From NCBI RefSeq assembly GCF_000276665.1, contig NW_004955436.1, positions 21,482,922 to 21,546,921 on the forward strand: 64,000 bases of DNA. Reading direction: 5' to 3'. The first letter of the stretch is position 1, and the number at the start of each line of letters is the position of its first letter. Made by a program: the position numbers and the translations under genes. Source of the stretch: Chinchilla lanigera. Lineage: Eukaryota > Chordata > Mammalia > Rodentia > Chinchillidae. The notes below the pieces were generated by a model. The model ran no database searches. It worked only from the letters and a program-made list of their open reading frames with translations, and was not told the origin of the DNA. This document shows positions 46,155 through 56,911 of the stretch, in pieces.

Positions 46155-46750
46155 ATTTGCTGACTCATGAAGCAAATATTTATTGCATGCCTACCTTGAG
46201 CCAGGGATACAGAAAAGAAAAAGGTAGAAATAAATCTTGGCTCTTATGGAATTCATAGCTTTTTGGGAAGGAGGCAGACAATAGGCATAATAGGGTTGGG
46301 GATGTGGCTCAGTGGAAGAGCTCTTGCCTTGCATGCATAAGGCCCTGGGTTCAATCCCCAGCACCACCCCCAAAAAACTAGGTATGAGGGCTGGGGACAT
46401 AGCTCAGTGGCACAAGTGTCTGCCCGAGAAGTGCAAGGTCTTGAGTTCAATTCCCAGTACCAAAAAGAAACTGGGTATGGTGGCACACACCTGTAATCCT
46501 AGAACTCAGGAGACTGAGGCAGGAGGATCATTACAAGTTCGAGACCAGTCAGGGCTGCAAAGTGAGCTGAAGGCCAGCCTGAACTGCATAGCAAGACCCT
46601 GTCTAAAAAAAAAAAAAGGCATAACAAAGAAGTAAAGTGCATAGGGTATGAAGAAGTGCTAAATACCATGGGAAAAATAGCAGGCCAAGGGAATCAACAG
46701 GCTGGGGAGGGTAGTGCAGGCAGCAGTTTTAAGTAGGGAATCTGTGCAGC
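46155..46750 (+). repeat. Ancient mammalian repeat interrupted by a SINE composite
   Basis: 'caaatatttattgcatgcctaccttgagccagggatacag', 'ggctcttatggaattcatagc', 'gaggcagacaata', then after the SINEs 'gaagtaaagtgc…atgaagaagtgc' follow the 'tgtgccaggcactg…cagacaataaac…gtgctatgaag' pattern of a common old mammalian repeat. Family name not secure. Confidence 0.45.
46284..46624 (+). mobile_element. ID-B1 composite with a second ID nested in the B1
   Basis: Outer 7-bp duplication 'ggcataa' at 46284-46290 and 46618-46624. Inside: ID (46293-46377), then a B1 whose first ~10 bases appear twice ('aactaggtatg' near 46377-46387 and 'aactgggtatg' near 46469-46479) because a second ID (46388-46466) inserted there. 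The B1 body runs to about 46617 with poly-A. Deduced order: ID-B1 unit first, inner ID later. Confidence 0.72.
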
Positions 46751-48599
46751 TGTGGACCTGCCTCTAGGCCTCAGCTCTTATTTTGAACCAACTCCCGACT
46801 GTGCCGAGTGGGAGACAAAGCCCATAACACAGGACAGTAAAGCTGGAGCAAGGGAATGAGGGAATGGGTATGTGGATTGCAGAGGCCCGAGATTCCAGGT
46901 GCAGCAAACAGCCAGTAAGAATATAAATACAACCAGCCCTCCAGACCCAGGCAACCTCAAACTGAAAATACCTTTAAAAATCACGTCTCTACTTAACGTG
47001 TAACAGACTTCTTTCTCATCATTGCTCTCCAACAATACAGGGTAACTATGGACTTCACATGTACTGTGTATTAGACATTACAAATAACCCAGAAATGACC
47101 TCGCGGGAAGATATGCAGAGGTTGTTGGCAAATCCTGTGTCATTTTATGTAAGAGAAGAGGGATCTGTGGATTTTGTGTCCTTGGAGGTTCCTGGACCCA
47201 ATCTCCTGTAAGTACTGAGAGACAGCTGTTTGTGTTCACAGGCAAGTAGCAGCGTGGTTGAGTATATTTATAAAGATGTCAAGAGAAGGAGGAAGAATGG
47301 AGATTACTTCTTCCTCTTCCGAGGCTTAGTCTCCTCTCAGTGTATTTTCCCCATTTATTTGTTCTAGGGATGTGACCTATGTCCCTAACACCTGGAGGGT
47401 GCCTTAGCCATTTTTCTGTCCCTGCAGCACATAATCCAAGATGGTCAACTTCTAAGGAGGAAAAGCTTTTGGGGGCTCACACCTTTGGATGTCCCAGTCC
47501 ATGACTGGTGGTGAAGAGCAACACATCGTAGCAGAAGCTTGGGGCACAGCAGTCGCTCACCTCCCAGTTGGGAAACTAAGGTAAGCATGGAAGAGACCAG
47601 GCCCCACAGGCCACTTGGAGGACGCACCCCAGTTACCCGAACACCTTTCCCTCGGCCTTACCTCGTAGTTCAGATCACCTCCAAGTAGGGACAGACTGGA
47701 GCCTAAACACAAGGGCATGGAGGATCATTTCAGATCCAAACCATCTGTCAGTGATCAAAAGAGTCTGACTGTGTTTGTTTGCCAAGGCTGGAGGTGTTGG
47801 CAGATTACTTCCTAAGTTTTTTCAGAATACCACTCAGAAGAGCATACACCCGCTTGCATGGCATCCTGGGATCCTGGCTTGGGGTCTCCCTGTCCAGTCT
47901 CCCCAAGGCTTTTCCCACTCCTCTGCTACCCTCGGGATTCCCTCTAAACAGCCTGGGAGCCTACAGACTCCGAGGAAGTCTTAGCCTGAGGGCTTTGGGT
48001 CCCTTATGCTGTTCATGAGGAGCATACCTTTATTGATTTTTACACCTGATCTTTCTGGGCCATTTTTTAATTTTACAAAATTTTTAATAGCATGTTTGCA
48101 GTACTTACTGATTGTATTCACCATGGAGAGGTGGGCTGTGTCCATAACACATGTATTATTTAATTCTTTTCTTCCATCCCTTCCCCTCCCCTCCCCTCCC
48201 TCTCCCTCCTCCCTCCATCCTTCAGTCCTCTTGCCCATTTGCAAAAACTCTGTCTCCCTGTTCAGTGGGGAAAGCTGAGGAGTGCTGATCACACTGTGAT
48301 CATTTTGCTAACAAAAGTGCAGTCACACGAGAGCAATCAGACCAGTCAGAGACCGCTGTCATCAGGCATGGTAACCGTCACAATTATAACAACACCGTGG
48401 CAGATTTTGCCTGTATTCCTTTTACCGGCTCTTCTAATTTCTCATACTTCACAAATTTTCTAGTAGTTTTTCTAAGGGTTAACATACTCTTAAGTGTAAA
48501 GCTGGCTGCACTTTAAGGATGGATGTGCTCATTTAACTAACCCTCCCAGTAAACTATAGAAAACAGTCCTAAAGCCTCTCTCTCTGCTTCTCCCAGGCA
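46751..48599. other. About 1.85 kb of unique sequence
   Basis: No exon recognised. 48065-48245 resembles 10250-10385 and contains a (CCCTC)n-like pyrimidine tract at 48178-48222. Confidence 0.45.
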
Positions 48600-48925
48600 A
48601 CAGCCACTCTAAGGTAGCTTTATTTAGCTTTTGTCGCCGTAGATTAATGTTGCCTGTTCTTGGACTTTATATAAATGGAGTCACTTTGTAGGTACTCCCT
48701 GGTGTCTGGTTTCTCTCAGAATTATTTTTATGAGGGACATGTGTGCTGCGGGTAGCCACATTCTTTCTTTTCATCATTGTGCCATACTCCACCGGATAAA
48801 TATAGCAACACTCACTTGTTCTGTGGTTGGCATTTGGGCGGGTTTCAATGTGGAGCAATTGTGTAAAAAACTGTCCTAAGTATTCTCGAACATGTCCTTT
48901 TGTGAAAGTACACATTTATTCTCTT
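48600..48925 (-). mobile_element. Ancient L1 3' part, antisense
   Basis: 'gattaatgttgcctgttcttggactttatataaatggagtca', 'ggtgtctggtttctctcag', 'tcattgtgccatactccac' and 'ttgtgtaaaaaactgtcc' are the reverse complement of old L1 3' sequence. Confidence 0.75.
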
Positions 48926-48928
48926 CTG

Positions 48929-49226
48929 CAAGTCTGGCATACTTTTTCTATAAAGGGCTAAATAGCAAATACAATTTACAGGTTGTATGTTCTCTATCTC
49001 AATTACTCAGCCATGGGGCTGGGGATTTAGCTCAGCGGCAAAAGCGCCTGCCTGGCAAGCGCAAGGTCGTGAGTTCGGTTCCTGGTACCGGAGAAAAACC
49101 AAAAAAAAAAAAAAAAAATCAATTACTCAGCCATGACCCAGATAACGCATAAACAAACAGATGTGGCTATGTTCAATAAAATTTTATTTACAAAGACCAA
49201 ATTTGACCTATAGTTTGCTGATCTTT
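48929..49226 (+). mobile_element. MER5-type hAT-Charlie element, split by a young ID
   Basis: 'ctggcatactttttctataaagggctaaatagcaaatac … tgttctctatctcaattactcagcc' then, beyond the ID, 'gtggctatgttcaataaaattttatttacaaagaccaaatttgacctatagtttgctgatc'. Order and termini match MER5A along its length. Confidence 0.9.
49016..49118 (+). repeat. Very young ID SINE with 17-bp TSD, inside MER5
   Basis: 'gggctggggatttagctcag' (A box), 'gcgcctgcctggcaagcgc', 'gtgagttcggttcctggtac' (B box), then poly-A. It is flanked by perfect 'tcaattactcagccatg' at 48999-49015 and 49119-49135. Near-identical to the copy at 56740-56847. Confidence 0.97.
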
Positions 49227-49771
49227 GCTCTGCTCTCAGGAGATGTTGGATGATATGGTAGTTAATTATGTTTTCCTAGATTTCCAAAGTGGTTGTACTA
49301 ATTTCTTTTTCCATCAGCAGTGGAGGAGAATTCCTTATCTTCACTAACATATCTCAAATATCTTTAAATTCCTAAAAACATTATATTTTCTCTCATTTAT
49401 AACTTAGTATCATTACTGAGATAATAGTAATTACCTTCTTCTGTTGGAAGTCGCTGTAGCAAAGACATGTCATTAATGACTCTAATCCTTGTAAAGGATT
49501 ATTGATGACCTCCACTTCTGCTTTTCTGTTTCTTTAATTTGGTGTAAAGAGGACTCTACTGGCAGCTGGGAGACCTAAGATGAGCTGCTCTATGACTTTA
49601 GCATAGTCAATTCACATCTTATTTTACTAATCAATAAAATGGGCCCAACAGTCTCTGCCCTGGCTATTTCTCTGGGTTTTTATCACAACAAATAAAGCAA
49701 AGGACAAATAAAATTAGAGGAAGATGGTTCCAATGTAATAGCTGAAAAACATCATGTTATAAAACAGTATG

Positions 49772-50015
49772 TCAGCCTGGTGTGACGGCACACACCCGTA
49801 ATCTCAGTACTGGGGAGGTTCCTGTGGGTTTGAGCCTGGATTACAAAGTGAATTCAAGGGGCTGGGGATTTAGCCAGCGGCACAGCGCCTGCTTGGCAAG
49901 CACAAGGTCGTGAGTTCGATTCCCAGTCCCGGAAAAATAAAAATAAAAAAAAAAATGAATTCAAGGTCAGCCTGAACTGCATAGTGAAACCCTGTCTCAA
50001 AACGAACAAACAGAA
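49772..50015 (+). repeat. B1 SINE split by an ID
   Basis: Left part 'cagcctggtgtgacggcacacacccgtaatctcag…' and right part 'tgaattcaaggtcagcctgaactgcatagtgaaaccctgtctc' join after removing the ID. Confidence 0.92.
49860..49955 (+). repeat. ID SINE nested in B1, 11-bp TSD
   Basis: 'ggctggggatttagccagcggcacagc … gagttcgattcccagtcccgg' plus A-rich tail. 'tgaattcaagg' flanks it at 49849-49859 and 49956-49966. 'tagccagcgg' shows a small deletion in the A box. Confidence 0.94.
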
Positions 50016-50354
50016 AAAGACACTAGGGAAGAAAGGACCAAGCTGGAGGGAAAGGGGTGGGGAGGGAAGGGATGAAAAAAGAATTACGGCGTGTTATGCA
50101 CACGCACAGACTCCACGCAGGAGTGTGTCATCACGTACCGCACTTGGAGCATGCACCGATAAAACGAAAATTTACAGAAAGAGACCACCACGTTCCTTGT
50201 CCACGCTATGGCAAAGATTAGACACACGCACGGAGTGTGTGTTCCAAAACACAAGCTCCTCTACGTTTAAGCAAATATAAACTGTTTAGGGGAAGTGTGG
50301 GCAGAGGTCCAGCGCCCAGCCCTGACTGAGGGTGGGAAAGACACGTTTTAGGGG

Positions 50355-50460
50355 CTGCACATGCTTCGCTTGGAGGGACCTTGCGGTTAATCCCCAGCAC
50401 CAAAAAGGAAAAAAAAGTAAGGAAAAGGAAAAGAAGGAAGGAAAGGAACAGAAAAGGAAC
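50355..50460 (+). repeat. Partial ID SINE with purine-rich tail
   Basis: 'gctgcacatgcttcgcttggaggg … gttaatccccagcaccaaaaagg' is an ID 3' half. The tail has grown into an A/G-rich tract. Confidence 0.6.
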
Positions 50461-50478
50461 GCATCTAAAGAGAAGCCT

Positions 50479-51060
50479 GCGTTTGGGGTCAGCCACCTCC
50501 CCGCTGGACTGGGGCTCCCGCAGGGGGTGCCGGGCCCAGGTGTCACGTTTGAGGCGTAGCTGGCCGCTGTCCCCGCAGTGGGCGGCAGAAAGGCAGGGAG
50601 GAAGGCCGGGCGCAGCCTGGTCCTATCGCAGCGCAGATGCGGCGTTCTCAGACCACGCGACCACGGGGCTGTGCGGCGAAAACGGGGATTTCCACTTTCA
50701 AAAATAGTATAGCTTCAGTTAGGTTTGAGACTGCCTTTTTGGGAAGTTTGTTATATTTAGAAGGTTTTTCTCCCCCCGCCTCCTTTCTGGTTCTTAAAGT
50801 CACTCTGCAGCGCAGCACAAGTCCTCCGATGTTTAATGACCTAATTTAACGCGGGGTGGAGGGGATCCATTAGGAATCCAGCTGTCTTTCAGAAGCCTGT
50901 GAAGCAACCGCTGCATGGACAATAACGCACAGCGCTGAGCAGGGCGGAGCGCTGGGGCTTTTCCTCTTGGCTGGGCGCTGATTTTGCTGGCTTGGTGTGG
51001 AAGCTTCGTCCCTCATCCTGCCTGCAGCCAGCAGCCGCAGGAGTCTCCGTCACCTAGAAT
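50479..51060. promoter_or_regulatory. Short CpG island in unique sequence
   Basis: From about 50479 to 50690 I count 21 CpG dinucleotides in roughly 220 bases, close to random expectation for that GC content and far above bulk mammalian DNA. CpG density stays raised to about 51060. No repeat explains it. It could be a promoter or first exon of an unrecognised transcript, or an orphan island. No conserved open frame is identified. Confidence 0.6.
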
Positions 51061-51540
51061 GGCAGTCACACAAGTTGCACTGCAAAAGTAGGGAAAAAGC
51101 CCCAGCCAAATCCTGCGATGAGCATTTTGGCTTTAAAAAGTAAAAAGAGACACATTCTTTTCAAAACCAAAAGCCCCGTTTGAGTGCAGCGATCTCATAA
51201 GAAAGGTCAGCTTGCAGCTTGCAGCCCTTCTCTGGGCTAAGACAGCATCTCCCGGCCCAGCAGAGGTGCTTGTGCATAGTCATCCGCTCCGGTTCACTGT
51301 GAGGTGCTGCCAGATCGCGCATGTCCTGGATTTCACTTTGGATTTGGGGACACGCATCGTTTGCCTCATCTGGTGTCCACTTTTCCATCCTCCCCGAAAA
51401 TGGCTTTCTGTGTATGGTAAATGTGCCAGGCTTCCGCAGCCCCAGACTGCACTGACTGGGACACAACCTGGGCCAGGAAGGAGGCGCTTTCCCCTATGAA
51501 TCATAGAGATGGATTCCTTGCTTCCTTTTGAAAACTGGAA
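51061..51540. other. Unique sequence downstream of the CpG island
   Basis: Open frames of about 100 codons exist on both strands, none with a recognised domain. Possibly part of the same regulatory or transcribed unit. Confidence 0.4.
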
Positions 51541-51544
51541 GGAA

Positions 51545-51660
51545 AGTCAACCACAGTGATGCATGCTTATAGTCCCAGCTACTTGAGAGGCTGAGGCAGC
51601 AGGATCTCAATTTTGGGCTCAACCTTGGCAACTTTTGGAGACCTACCCTCAAAAAAGGGA
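51545..51660 (+). repeat. Diverged B1 SINE
   Basis: 'cacagtgatgcatgcttatagtcccagctacttgagaggctgaggcagcagg … ggagacctaccctcaaaaaa' keeps the 7SL-derived left part. Confidence 0.75.
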
Positions 51661-51667
51661 AGGGTTG

Positions 51668-51734
51668 AGGGTGGGGATGTAGCTCAGTGCAAAATAGCTC
51701 AGTGCAAAGGCCCTGGGTTCAATCTCTGGGAGTC

Positions 51735-51778
<44 letters not shown>
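51668..51778 (+). repeat. ID fragment with internal duplication, then (CA)20
   Basis: 'ggtggggatgtagctcagtgcaaaatagctcagtgcaaagg' shows 'tagctcagtgcaaa' twice, then 'ccctgggttcaatctctggg', then twenty CA units at 51739-51778. Confidence 0.85.
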
Positions 51779-51781
<3 letters not shown>

Positions 51782-52148
51782 CAGGTTTCTATGTTGTAAC
51801 AAGTTTCCTGGTTCTTTTTTCCCAGTTTGCTAGCATTTGTCAGACTAAGCAGGGGCATTACCAGAGAGCACCCTTTTCAGGTCAACCTCAGACCCCCTCC
51901 TTCCACAGGTGGGACTGAGGTCCCCTCAGTGGCAATGCCCAGGCAAGCCTGCCAGTCTCTCGGGAGAGCTGGTGCTGCCCTGGGCCCCCAATCCCTCTCC
52001 CTCCGGAAACTTCCTTTCATCTACCCTATCCGTTTCCCAGGCGCATTCCAAGGTGCTGACCGGTGCATTTTAATGAGGCCTTGTAAATGCGCCTCCCTGT
52101 AACTGCAGCTGCACTGGGAGGAGCACCGGCCGGCTCAGGAGACAAACC

Positions 52149-52303
52149 AGATCTTCTTTCTTTTTTTGAGACAGGGTCTGACTATGCAGTTCAGGCTGGC
52201 CTTGGAACTCACTTTGTAGCCCAGGCAGGTCTCAAACTCACAACCATCCTCCTGGCGCAACCTCACAAGGGCAGGGTTACAGGCGTGAACCACCACACCT
52301 GAC
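52149..52303 (-). repeat. B1 SINE, antisense, with TSD
   Basis: 'gagacagggtctgactatgcagttcaggctggccttggaactcactttgtagcccaggcagg … gttacaggcgtgaaccaccacacc'. 'ccagatctt'/'ccagatttt' flank it. Confidence 0.94.
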
Positions 52304-54199
52304 TCCAGATTTTTTTCTGACCTGAGCTCTATCACATTCTTCAGCTCAGCAACTTTATTCTGAGCCAGAGGAGATTTTTGTCATTGTTTTTGCTACAAGA
52401 TCAGCAAACCTCTTGGACAGAGGAAGGATCAAGACTGTGCTGAAGGAGAGAAAGCGAGGGCACATCCTCATGGGACAGGAGCCCAAGTGCAGTGGAAAGG
52501 GGAGGAAAAGCAGAGCCAACGGCCTCCCTCCTCATTGCCAGCTTTGAAACCACACGTCCTGGACTTGGTTTCCCCTTTACCATCGCAGGCACCAAACGCT
52601 TTCTCTCTAGGCCCCTCCCAGCCTTTCCTCCATCAGCAGGGTGAATTCAGTGGAGCTCGGTTACAGTGGCGTCCTGGAACGGAATGTTGGTGGGATTAAC
52701 AACAGGAAGAAGAGAGAGGACATGGAGGTCCTACTCTGTGAGGAGTGGGGCAGAGGGGGCTGAGGCCCACTGTGCTAGGTGCCAGCTGTGATCCCTGCGG
52801 CTGTTGGGGGCCCGTGTCCCTCACTCTCTCTCTCTCTCTTCTGCACTACATGCCCCAGGATGGCACCAGGACCCGCTTGCTCGGTGCTGCGGAAACCAGG
52901 ATAACCTGAGGTCATGAACACAGCCAGCTGAGCTCAGCCCCCGGCTATGGACAGGAAACGTTGGCTCCTGGTACACAGCGTGTGGGGACGGCTTCACAGG
53001 GGTGGCAGGTAGGGAGCCCCTGGAGGACTTCTGAGGACACCGTTCCTCAGGGAATCCTCTCCGGAAGGGCACTACACCCAGACCTGGAGGTAGTCACCGC
53101 CCATGCAGGAGCCGGGGCGGGGGGGGGGGGCAGCCGCAATGGCCTATCATGCCAACCTCACCTTTATTTAAAATGATCATATTTTGTTCATCATGGATGT
53201 TTTGTGTGAATTTTTATTTTAAAGATGTGCATGAAAATGCTACTTGTTTTGACCACTGAGGAGGCCGCCACCTTCTTCAAGTTTGTGCCTAACAGAAGGG
53301 CTTCTCCGTGGTTGCAGCCCCTCCTAGGCCAAGCATGCAGTCCTGTGGTCAGTCCTACAACAAGACCACAGGACCGTGTGAGGGAAGGCTCAGCCCCGTC
53401 TAAAGATTCCAACAATAAGAAGCCAAGGAAATACAGCTATGAAGGGAAGTCAGAAAATAGGAGACTCCGGGTCTTCTCCATTGGTCCCCACTGGCCATAA
53501 AGACAGAATCAGGGTAGACCGGGGGAGAGGAAGAGGCGGTGCCCAGTCCCAGAAGCCTCTGTTCCAGAGCACAGGCGTGAGCAGACTCTGGAGCCGCCTG
53601 GCGGAGAGGAGGCCGCAGGCAGAAGCCCCACGAGCTTCGAGGCCAGTTGCTCAAGTTCTCTTTTCTGAAGAAAGGATTCACAAATGATCCTCACAGAGGA
53701 GCTATTGATCACCTTAGTTTTTCTCAGGAGGGACAGAGAAGAATAACTGTGAAGGTTGAGGACTGGCAAAGGCCGCGTGGGCGACCCTCAGCCCGCAGAG
53801 CTCCTGGCAGGCCTGCCCTGGCGTCTCTAGGGTGGGGTAGACCTCAGGTGCCAAGAGAGGGTCACGTCTGCACAGGAGCTCCTTCTCTCACTGCCAGCCA
53901 CCAGCAACAGTAACACCATTCACGACCACAAGGACAAGCAGGGCTGGGTTGTCACATCCACGGCGCTCGCTTCCAGGCTGGATGCTGGCCCGGGGCCACT
54001 CCCAGCGGCCCTACTTCGGCGAGCTCCTAGGCTCGCAGGTGACCATGACGCAGCTGGGCAGGCGCTCTGCTGTGTGAGTACCTGCACACAGCACGGGAAG
54101 GCTTTACTGCAGAGGGATTTCGTACATATCACCTGGATTTATTCACACTCTAGCACGGTGGACAAGGCAACAACCTTTAGCCATTTCTTGTTTGGATGA
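52304..54199. other. About 1.9 kb of unique GC-rich sequence
   Basis: No gene recognised. A run of 13 G occurs at 53118-53130. Confidence 0.5.
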
Positions 54200-54212
54200 A
54201 AAGACAAACCCA

Positions 54213-54390
54213 GAGCCAGGCATGGTGGTGCACTCTTGTAATCCCAGCACTCAGGAGGCTGAGGCAGAAGGATCATTGAGAGTTGGAGACCAGCCTGGGT
54301 TACAAAGCGAGCTCAAGACCAGCCTGAACTGCATAGCGAGACCCTGTCTCAAAAACACACACACACAAAAAAAAAAAAAGAAAGAAAAGG
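54213..54390 (+). repeat. B1 SINE with internal duplication, 13-bp TSD
   Basis: 'agccaggcatggtggtgcactcttgtaatcccagc … gaccagcctgggttacaaagcgagctcaagaccagcctgaactgc', (CA)n/A-rich tail. It is flanked by 'aaagacaaaccca' at 54200-54212 and 54391-54403. Confidence 0.95.
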
Positions 54391-54403
54391 AAAGACAAAC
54401 CCA

Positions 54404-55452
54404 CAGAGTGGTTATGTGGCTTGCCGTGTCACTGGTTAAAGAGCGGACAGGAGACTGAGTTACCTAATCCTCATCCTCCAGTTATTTCTAGGAGCCCACA
54501 TATTGGACAGGTGTGGACACTTGTGACCTCTGCTTGCAGATTTCATTACAGCGCTGTTGCTGCGCTGCCTCCTTTGGGCAGGCTGGGAGAGAGCCACTCA
54601 CCAGGGTGTGGACCACTCTCAGGGACGGGCTTCACCCAGCTCTCCTGCTTGCCCTCCCACCTCATCCCAAAGCAGGAGAAGCATCTCCGGGCACCTATAA
54701 CCGGACTCCACATAGATTTCTGATGGGTCTCTGTGGTCTAATCCTGGTTCTTTCTCCACTGGAGGGGAAATACAGCAGATGAAAATCCCCACTACGTACA
54801 AAGTAGTCAGATTTATTCTTTAAATGATAAAACACTAGGGCATCAAAGCCAAGGGCATCATTACCATCATCATATCAGTAGGTGCTGGAATTACAAGGTT
54901 CTGCCTTCAGGGAACTTCCTACACAGGGGGAGGAAAGGGGGAGCTGACTTGCAAGCAGACATGCCTACTTTCTGAGATGGCTGAGGGAGGAAACGGGTTC
55001 CAGATGTGAAGTTAGCAAAAAGGAGGAGATGCCTCTGTCTCGTTGAGAGTGAGATGAAAATAAATTCCCCAAACACATTGAGGCCATGTGGCTGCGTACA
55101 TGAGTGGAGACCTAAAAGAGGTTCATTACAGAGACAAATCCTGCTTCACATTTAAGAATTGTGCTAGGGCTACAGAGTCACCCACAATTCTGCAGTCAGG
55201 ACTGATCATAGATTTAAGTAATGAAATAAAAAAAGCACAGAGACGTTTGAGCTTGATTTACATCCCTGGCATTGTACTCCGATGTGTTTGTAATCACAGT
55301 GCTATCTTATACAGCTTAGAGAGTGTCTTCCATATAGCAGGTATGCATGCGATTGGGGCACCAGGTTAATTTTGGTGAACAAAAAAGTGAAATGGGGTTT
55401 ATACGGTAATGGTGTGTGTTGAATATGCTTCTCCAGTGGCATGCTTCTGTCA
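54404..55452. other. About 1 kb of unique sequence
   Basis: No gene recognised. The 93-codon open frame at 55088-55369 lacks a known domain. Confidence 0.45.
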
Positions 55453-55590
55453 AGCAGTGGCTCCCAAGTTGCAAATTAGAATCACGGGAGAGCCTTTCAT
55501 AAAATTCCACCACCTTCAGAATCTCCGTGGGTGACTTGAATTTTTTAAAAATTCCCCAGGTGATTCTGGTGTGCAGGGAGAGTGGAAAGA
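55453..55590 (+). mobile_element. hAT-Charlie-type MITE relic
   Basis: 'gcagtggctcccaagttgcaaattagaatcacggg', 'agagcctttcataaaattcc', 'attccccaggtgattctggtg' follow the '…cagtggttctcaaa…agaatcacctgg…' family. Same family as 32095-32275. Confidence 0.65.
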
Positions 55591-56722
55591 CGCTGCCCAG
55601 AAAGTCTGATGTCCTTCCCAAGGGAGGCTTGTCATCCCTGAACCACCTCTAGTCACCCTCCTGAGAGTCATTTGTATAATTCACAGATGAGGAAGCTCTG
55701 CCCCAGAGACTCCGGGTGACCCGTCCTGAGTAAATGTCACATTCGCAGTCACCAGGCCAGACCTTGGACCTGGGTCTTTTGATTTTAAGTCTAGTCTGTT
55801 TTTAATCATGTCTGCAAGAATTAAGGAAACTGAATATTTTCACTACTTCCAGAAAAAAAAAAAAAAACAACAACCCTCGGGGCTCCCCAGGGAAGTGGGG
55901 AGGTTGTCTGCAGTCTTGGGTCACTTCCTGTTCAGCACATGGAACCGTCTTCCTCCTTCTAAGAAATGTGACGACGAGGAGTCCGATTTATCAGGAGGCC
56001 ATTAGACGGCGCTTTCCGGCCACCTCCTCCTCCTTGGTCTACACTCTGTCTCTGCCTTCTACTCCCACTGCTGCCAAATCTGGATGTGGCTGGGGTCTGT
56101 GGTTCCAACTCCCCTCCTTTGGGGCATAGCTTGTGCTCCTCTGCAGAGCTGCAGGAGTTCTCCAGAGCCACCCCTCAGCCACTCACTTTCTTCTCTTTCA
56201 GCTCCTCCCTCTTTCATTTCCCTTCCTGCCTGGGCACTGCTTTCAGCATCATGAGGCAAGTATCTGTAACTTTCACAGCTATGTCTCCAGACAGTTTCCC
56301 CTGGACAGCGGTGCTGGTGCCTGCCTCTCCCAGTGTGTGCTGCCTGTCTCTATCCAACTCCTAATCACCCTCGAGAGTCCAGTTTGGTTACCTGAGCTGT
56401 CCTCCCCAACGCCAGTACAAAGGACAGACCTCCCGGTCACACCCTCCTCCCGGTCCCTATCAGCAGTTACCCTTCTACAAGGATTCACATGATGCCTTTG
56501 TTGGCATCTCTCTCCCTACCAGGCCTGGCTGTGAGGCTCTGTTTTATCTCCAGCTTTTGACACACATTCTGGCACACAACACTTTGAATGAATGAATGAA
56601 TGAATTTATACTCCCCAAATTGTTGTTCATTAGCAGAGCCTTCATGTACCTACTTGATGATTTCCCACCAGTTAAACCTCACACTTGGGCCACCGAAGGT
56701 ACACTCGCACAGGGCGCTTGTC
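55591..56722. other. About 1.1 kb of unique sequence
   Basis: An A15 run at 55854-55867 and a short (AATG)n at 56588-56605. No gene recognised. Confidence 0.5.
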
Positions 56723-56739
56723 AAAGATAACAGACCCTG

Positions 56740-56847
56740 GGGCTGGGGATTTAGCTCAGCGGCAAAAGCGCCTGCCTGGCAAGCACAAGGTCGTGAGTTC
56801 GGTTCCTGGTACCGGAGAAAAAACCAAAAACAAAACAAAACAAAAAA
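56740..56847 (+). repeat. Young ID SINE with 17-bp TSD
   Basis: 'ggggctggggatttagctcagcggcaaaagcgcctgcctggcaagc…' with intact A and B boxes. It is flanked by 'aaagataacagaccctg' (56723-56739) and the same with one change (56848-56864). Confidence 0.97.
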
Positions 56848-56885
56848 AAAGATAATAGACCCTGTACTTCAGAGAGCCCAGTATC

Positions 56886-56911
56886 TCACACACACACAGA
56901 CACACACACAA
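56886..56911 (+). repeat. (CA)n microsatellite
   Basis: 'cacacacacacagacacacacaca'. Confidence 0.9.

Noticed and set aside
48178..48222. Proline/serine-rich peptide from a CCCTCC-rich tract
   Set aside because: Low-complexity pyrimidine repeat; the peptide is a by-product.
49016..49118. tRNA gene
   Set aside because: A and B boxes and tRNA-like text are present, but the element has an A-rich tail and TSD and recurs many times: it is an ID SINE.
55088..55369. 93-codon plus-strand open frame
   Set aside because: Composition is plausible for a protein but no family is recognised and no splice sites or retrocopy signs support it.
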